Assembly (NCBI GenBank): GCA_038221545.1
Contig: JBBRIE010000110.1
Coordinates: forward strand, 1-9,364
Length of the DNA: 9,364 bases
Source: JBBQNY01 sp038221545
GTDB taxonomy: Bacteria; Pseudomonadota; Gammaproteobacteria; Xanthomonadales; Ahniellaceae
Reading direction: 5' to 3'
Part shown: positions 6,250-9,364 of the stretch, in pieces
How the letters are laid out: every line of letters starts with the position of its first letter
Position numbering within the stretch: the stretch's first letter is position 1
Notes under the pieces: model-generated
What the model saw: only the letters and a program-made list of their open reading frames with translations
Told to the model about the DNA's origin: nothing
Database searches by the model: none
Program-made: the position numbers and the translations under genes

Positions 6250-6637
6250 CGACCCGGAACGCATCGCGCAGCCAGTCGACCGGACCGTCCACTCCCGCCA
6301 GCGCGACCACGTCGAAGCGGCAGGGATGGTCGGCGAGGCGAGGGTGCCGCGAGAGGTACCAGCGCGCTGCCGCGATCAGGCGGCGTTGCTTGCCCGCGTC
6401 CACGGAAGCCGCGGCTCCACCAAAGCGCGAGCTCGCGCGCAAGCGGACCTCGACGAACACGACGCAGTCGCCGTCACGGGCGACGATGTCGATCTCGCCG
6501 AACCGGCAGCGCACATTGCGTTCGACCAGCACCAGTCCAGCGCCTTCGAGGAAACGCGTCGCCAATACCTCGGCCGCCGAGCCGCGCAGCGCGCGCGACC
6601 CGACCCGCAAGCCTTCGTCACTGGGCGAGCAACGCAC
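6242..6637 (-). CDS. yraN: YraN family (UPF0102) nuclease-like protein
   Basis: This is a small cytoplasmic protein of the UPF0102 family, whose fold resembles PD-(D/E)XK/Holliday-junction-resolvase-type nucleases; its biological role is not firmly established. Of 131 residues, the core contains RGSAAE (18-23), RFGEIDIVARDG (45-56) with Glu48 and Asp50, VFVEVR (60-65) with the Glu-x-Arg expected at the metal site, and SSRFGGAAASVD, then KQRRLIAAARWYL. All key acidic residues are present, so it looks intact. The start is a GTG at 6637, 20 bases inside the end of lpoA. No ATG is available before the conserved core, and the first 17 residues are not conserved, so the true start could be slightly later (a TTG at 6610 is possible). 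Its stop overlaps the start region of the FAD oxidase gene. The lpoA-yraN pairing also occurs in E. coli (yraM-yraN). Confidence 0.93.
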   Translation of the reverse strand: MRCSPSDEGLRVGSRALRGSAAEVLATRFLEGAGLVLVERNVRCRFGEIDIVARDGDCVVFVEVRLRASSRFGGAAASVDAGKQRRLIAAARWYLSRHPRLADHPCRFDVVALAGVDGPVDWLRDAFRVDG

Positions 6638-8384
6638 CTTCGGTCGCCCTCGGCTGACCTTCGACGAACCTGAGCCATGCCGGCAGCCGCCTGATCCGTC
6701 CGGCGGAGTCGACGGTCAATTGTCCGTTCGCCCCGCTGAGATAGGCGTCGGGGTGTTCGCGAAGCCCGCCGAGATAAGGCACCAGCCGGTACGCATCGAG
6801 GCCCAGCGCGAACAATCGCGGAGCCGCCTCGGCGCTGGGCAGTTCCTGCTTGAGCGACGAACGGGCGGGCAGGCCGGTCGCGAGGTCCGCGAGCCACGGC
6901 GCGTCGCTGAATTCGACCCCTTCGAGATCGCGATCGAGGGTGCGGTTCGGAGAGCCTGAGTAGATATGCGACGTCGCGAACCACGGGTGCATGGGCAGAC
7001 CACGCTCGCGCCACTGCGCGAGCAACAGGCGTGCCTGCTGCGGACGCAGGGCGAGCACTATCGAATCGAACGGCAGTGCACCTGCGCCGTCGAGTACGGA
7101 TGCGTAGTCGACGCCGGTCGGCAGTTCGATTCGCGCCGCGGGCTTCGTCGCGTCGAGTTCGAGATGCGCGATCAGCATTGCCCCGGCGCGCTGGCTCCAT
7201 TCCTCGTTGTTGAGGATGACGAGCGGCGCGCGCAGGTTCCGATTAGTGAGGCGTTGCGCGATCGCGGCGCCTTCCTCTTCCGGCGCCAGACCGAACACAT
7301 GGCTGCCCGGTGGCGGCGGCTCGTCCTTGTCCCCGGCATTGAGGGCGAGCACCGGCACCGGCAGCCGCGGCTGGGCGAACACCGCTGCGACCTGGTCGCG
7401 CGGCAGCGGGCCGATCACCCGTTGCGCCCCACGTGTCACCGCATCCACGTACGCTTCCACCGCGCTGCCCGGCGTGAGCCCCGAGTCGAGCACGTCCAGG
7501 CTCACGCGCGCGCCGGACGCGGCGAAGTGGGCCGCGAGGACGCCGTCGCGCACTGCGCGACCGGCCGCCGCGAACGGGCCGGTGAGCGGCACGAGCAGCG
7601 CCAGCCGCTCGACCCGGGTGGCACCTTCACCCTGCCAGTCGCCACCGCCGCCGGGCAGGAGGCTGTCGACGGCGCGGGTCGGCTGTGGCAATCGCCGCAC
7701 GGGAGTCGAGCCGAGCGAACGCAGCGCCTGTTCGAGATAGGGGCGCAGCGGGTCGTCTGTTGCGACTTCGTTGAACAGGCGCTGCAGTTCGGGCGCGGGC
7801 AGCTTCGCCAGCAACGCGACCAGGTCGCGATCATTGGCGCTTTGCTGGGCGGCGTCCAGCAGCGGCGCGATCTCGATGTGCACGCGCGCGGCAGCCAGCG
7901 GCTCGCCCCGCGCTGCCAACGTCCGTGCGCGCAGCTCGAGTTGCCGCGCGCGCGCTCCGGGCTGGCGGGCTTCCGGCATCAGTTGCAGGCGCGCCCATGC
8001 GGCTTCGACGTCGTTGCGGGCCAGCGACTGCTCGGCCAGCAAAAGGTCCAACCGCAGCGACTGCGTCCCGGTCAGCCGGTTGCGCTTGATGGTCTCGACG
8101 ATGCGGTCGACTCCGTTCCAGTCGCCTTCCTCGCGCAGGCTCTCCGCGGCCCGCAACAGGAGTGCCGCGCGGTTCTGGCGGTCGTCATCGGCCATGCGCT
8201 CGTATTCCGCGGCCGCCGCGCGGAAATCACCCGCTTCGGCCAGCGTGCGCGCCTGGCCCTCGTCGAATTCGCCGATCTCGGCGGGCGGGGCGGTCGCGCA
8301 GCCCGCCAGCGCGCACAGCGCGAGGAGCACCGCGATCTTCACCGCGTCGTGCACGCGGCCCCTCGATGCAGCAAGCAGATTCAT
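6618..8384 (-). CDS. lpoA: LpoA-type penicillin-binding protein activator, outer-membrane lipoprotein
   Basis: LpoA sits on the inner face of the outer membrane and reaches through the periplasm to stimulate the peptidoglycan synthase PBP1A. The 588-residue product begins with a lysine-bearing N region, a hydrophobic stretch IAVLLALCALAG and a lipobox LAGC with the lipidated cysteine at position 29. Ala30 follows, so no inner-membrane retention Asp. The N-terminal half (about 40-230) is alpha-helical with TPR-like alanine/leucine-rich repeats (AEAGDFRAAAAEYERM and similar). The C-terminal half (about 258-588) resembles type I periplasmic substrate-binding proteins: RLALLVPLTGPFAAAG, VIGPLPRDQV, HVFGLAPEEEGAAIA and FALGLDAYRLV. 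It is somewhat shorter than E. coli LpoA (about 680). Start ATG 8384 gives a normal signal peptide; the Shine-Dalgarno site is weak. It is the first gene of the leftward unit and is divergent from rsmI, as in E. coli. Confidence 0.93.
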   Translation of the reverse strand: MNLLAASRGRVHDAVKIAVLLALCALAGCATAPPAEIGEFDEGQARTLAEAGDFRAAAAEYERMADDDRQNRAALLLRAAESLREEGDWNGVDRIVETIKRNRLTGTQSLRLDLLLAEQSLARNDVEAAWARLQLMPEARQPGARARQLELRARTLAARGEPLAAARVHIEIAPLLDAAQQSANDRDLVALLAKLPAPELQRLFNEVATDDPLRPYLEQALRSLGSTPVRRLPQPTRAVDSLLPGGGGDWQGEGATRVERLALLVPLTGPFAAAGRAVRDGVLAAHFAASGARVSLDVLDSGLTPGSAVEAYVDAVTRGAQRVIGPLPRDQVAAVFAQPRLPVPVLALNAGDKDEPPPPGSHVFGLAPEEEGAAIAQRLTNRNLRAPLVILNNEEWSQRAGAMLIAHLELDATKPAARIELPTGVDYASVLDGAGALPFDSIVLALRPQQARLLLAQWRERGLPMHPWFATSHIYSGSPNRTLDRDLEGVEFSDAPWLADLATGLPARSSLKQELPSAEAAPRLFALGLDAYRLVPYLGGLREHPDAYLSGANGQLTVDSAGRIRRLPAWLRFVEGQPRATEGALLAQ

Positions 8385-8415
8385 CTACGGCAAGGCCTCG
8401 CACGACGAAAGTGCG

Positions 8416-8421
8416 ATCATA
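8416..8421 (-). promoter_or_regulatory. Possible -10 box for lpoA in the lpoA-rsmI divergent region
   Basis: The 84 bases between the two start codons (8385-8468) must hold, or lie close to, promoters in both directions. Read leftward, 8421-8416 is TATGAT, a good -10 hexamer that would place transcription start about 25 bases before the lpoA ATG. No good -35 is seen at 16-18 bases. The same patch is the most AT-rich of the gap. GGCCA-TGC-TGGCC (8433-8445) is a short inverted repeat beside it. I see no clear rightward promoter for rsmI. Confidence 0.35.
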
Positions 8422-8468
8422 ACTTGCGCGCTGGCCATGCTGGCCCGCGGTTCCGGTGGGTATTGGCG

Positions 8469-9323
8469 ATGACGCAGAGCGGCGGCACCTTGTGGATCGT
8501 GGCGACGCCCATCGGCAACCTCGGCGACGCTTCCCCGCGTTCGCTTGAGGTGCTGCGCCGCGTCGACGCGATCGCAGCCGAGGACACGCGCCACACCGCG
8601 CAACTGCTGGCCCACTTCGGCATCCGCGGTGAACTCGTGAGTTGCCACGATCACAACGAGTCCGAGCAGGTCGCACCGTTGCTTGCGCGCCTGCGCGCCG
8701 GCCGTGACGTCGCGCTGGTGAGCGATGCCGGCACGCCGTTGCTGAGCGACCCGGGCTTCCGGCTCGTGCATGCGGCGCGCGCCGAAGGCTTCGCGGTGCG
8801 CCCGGTGCCCGGGGCGTGCGCTGCGATCGCCGCGCTGAGCGTGGCCGGGATTGCATGCGATCGATTCATCTTCGAGGGATTCCTGCCGCAGCGCGCGGCG
8901 GCGCGAGTCGCCGCGATGGAAAAGTTGCGGGATGAAACACGGACGCTCGTGTTCTATGAGTCCAGGCACCGGATCGACGCGATGCTGGTCGATGCCGCCG
9001 CGGTCTTCGGCGCGGACCGGCGCGCGGCGCTGGCGCGCGAGCTGACCAAGCTGCACGAGACGGTGCTCGACGGAAGCCTCGCGGAGCTCGCCGATCGCGT
9101 GGCGCGGGATCCGGAACAACGACTGGGGGAGTGCGTCGTCGTGGTCGCGGGCGCGCCTGCCTCCATCGACAGCGCGCAGCGCGAAGGGCAGCGCGTGATG
9201 CAATTGCTGCTCGCGGAAGTCGCGCCTTCGCGCGCCGCGCGGCTCGCGGCAGCGATCACCGGCGCGTCGCGCCGCGAGTTGTACGCGCTGCTGCCGACGC
9301 CGGAAGAGCCAGGGGACAATTGA
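8469..9323 (+). CDS. rsmI: 16S rRNA (cytidine-1402-2'-O)-methyltransferase RsmI
   Basis: RsmI 2'-O-methylates C1402 in the ribosomal P site of 16S rRNA using SAM; together with RsmH, which methylates N4, it makes m4Cm1402. The 284-residue protein has the tetrapyrrole-methylase fold: VATPIGNLGD (residues 11-20), AEDTRHTAQLL (37-47), VSDAGTPLLSDPG (84-96), VPGACAAIAALSVAG, FEGFLP, LVFYESRHRI and ARELTKLHE. A C-terminal tail with SRAARLAAAITGASRRELYALL matches the family's small helical domain. Length is standard. I chose the ATG at 8469 because it places TLWIVATPIGN at the usual distance and GGTGGG (8455-8460) lies 8 bases upstream; the frame is open much further upstream, but only as a shadow across lpoA. 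The gene is probably transcribed alone or with whatever follows the window. Confidence 0.97.
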   Translation: MTQSGGTLWIVATPIGNLGDASPRSLEVLRRVDAIAAEDTRHTAQLLAHFGIRGELVSCHDHNESEQVAPLLARLRAGRDVALVSDAGTPLLSDPGFRLVHAARAEGFAVRPVPGACAAIAALSVAGIACDRFIFEGFLPQRAAARVAAMEKLRDETRTLVFYESRHRIDAMLVDAAAVFGADRRAALARELTKLHETVLDGSLAELADRVARDPEQRLGECVVVVAGAPASIDSAQREGQRVMQLLLAEVAPSRAARLAAAITGASRRELYALLPTPEEPGDN

Positions 9324-9364
9324 GCAGCGGCCAGTCAGGCAAAGGCGGTTAGACTCTCCGTCGA
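9324..9364 (+). other. 41-base tail after rsmI; possible promoter of the next gene
   Basis: No gene is visible here. TAGACT (9350-9355) could serve as a -10 box, with transcription starting near the window end, but no matching -35 stands at 16-18 bases. In Pseudomonas, rnpB (RNase P RNA) and then the mraZ cell-wall cluster follow rsmI, so an rnpB promoter is a reasonable guess from gene order alone. Confidence 0.25.

Noticed and set aside
5338..6657. 439-codon + strand frame opposite the FAD oxidase and yraN
   Set aside because: Both opposing genes have clear family motifs. This frame has shadow-type composition and no recognisable domain.
6966..8468. Very long upstream extension of the rsmI frame (open from 6966 on the + strand)
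   Set aside because: It lies antisense to lpoA, whose lipobox and family motifs are clear. The extension is arginine- and glutamine-rich and resembles nothing; RsmI starts normally at 8469.

Overview
The window is GC-rich (roughly two thirds G+C by eye) and densely coding, with no gene-free stretch longer than about 85 bases. Gene content and sequence style point to a gammaproteobacterium, most likely of the Xanthomonadales/Lysobacterales type. The evidence is a rib operon running into nusB and thiL, a SAM methyltransferase placed between ribD and the riboflavin synthase gene, and a separate lpoA-yraN block divergent from rsmI. This placement rests on gene order and protein recognition, not on a phylogenetic marker.

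Bases 3-4809, + strand: a riboflavin/thiamine cofactor block. It starts inside ribD, leaving only the pyrimidine reductase domain and a few residues of the deaminase domain. It continues with a class I SAM-dependent methyltransferase, riboflavin synthase, an uninterrupted reading frame that joins 3,4-dihydroxy-2-butanone-4-phosphate (DHBP) synthase (RibB) to lumazine synthase (RibH), then nusB and thiL. The genes are tightly packed: a 4-base overlap, a 7-base gap, a 28-base gap, a 4-base overlap and a 76-base gap. One polycistronic mRNA with translational coupling is therefore likely. RibB makes the four-carbon unit, RibD the pyrimidine, RibH joins them and riboflavin synthase finishes the flavin. 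GTP cyclohydrolase II (RibA) is not encoded here.

Bases 4834-8384, - strand: three overlapping genes read leftward, convergent with thiL. From their 5' end they are lpoA (outer-membrane lipoprotein activator of a peptidoglycan synthase), yraN (UPF0102, nuclease-like fold) and a GlcD-type FAD-linked oxidase.

Bases 8469-9323, + strand: rsmI, the 16S rRNA C1402 2'-O-methyltransferase, divergent from lpoA across 84 bases that probably hold both promoters. The last 41 bases follow rsmI and carry no gene inside the window; related genomes often have rnpB and the mraZ cluster next.

The most notable item is the RibB-RibH reading frame. It is 381 residues long, close to the usual size of the common bifunctional RibBA, but its second half is RibH and the RibA domain is absent. 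Whether the product is a true fusion or two proteins whose frames happen to be joined is undecided; arguments for both are given below. Apart from this and the methyltransferase of unknown substrate, the window is ordinary core housekeeping DNA. I see no mobile element, CRISPR array, tRNA or defence system.
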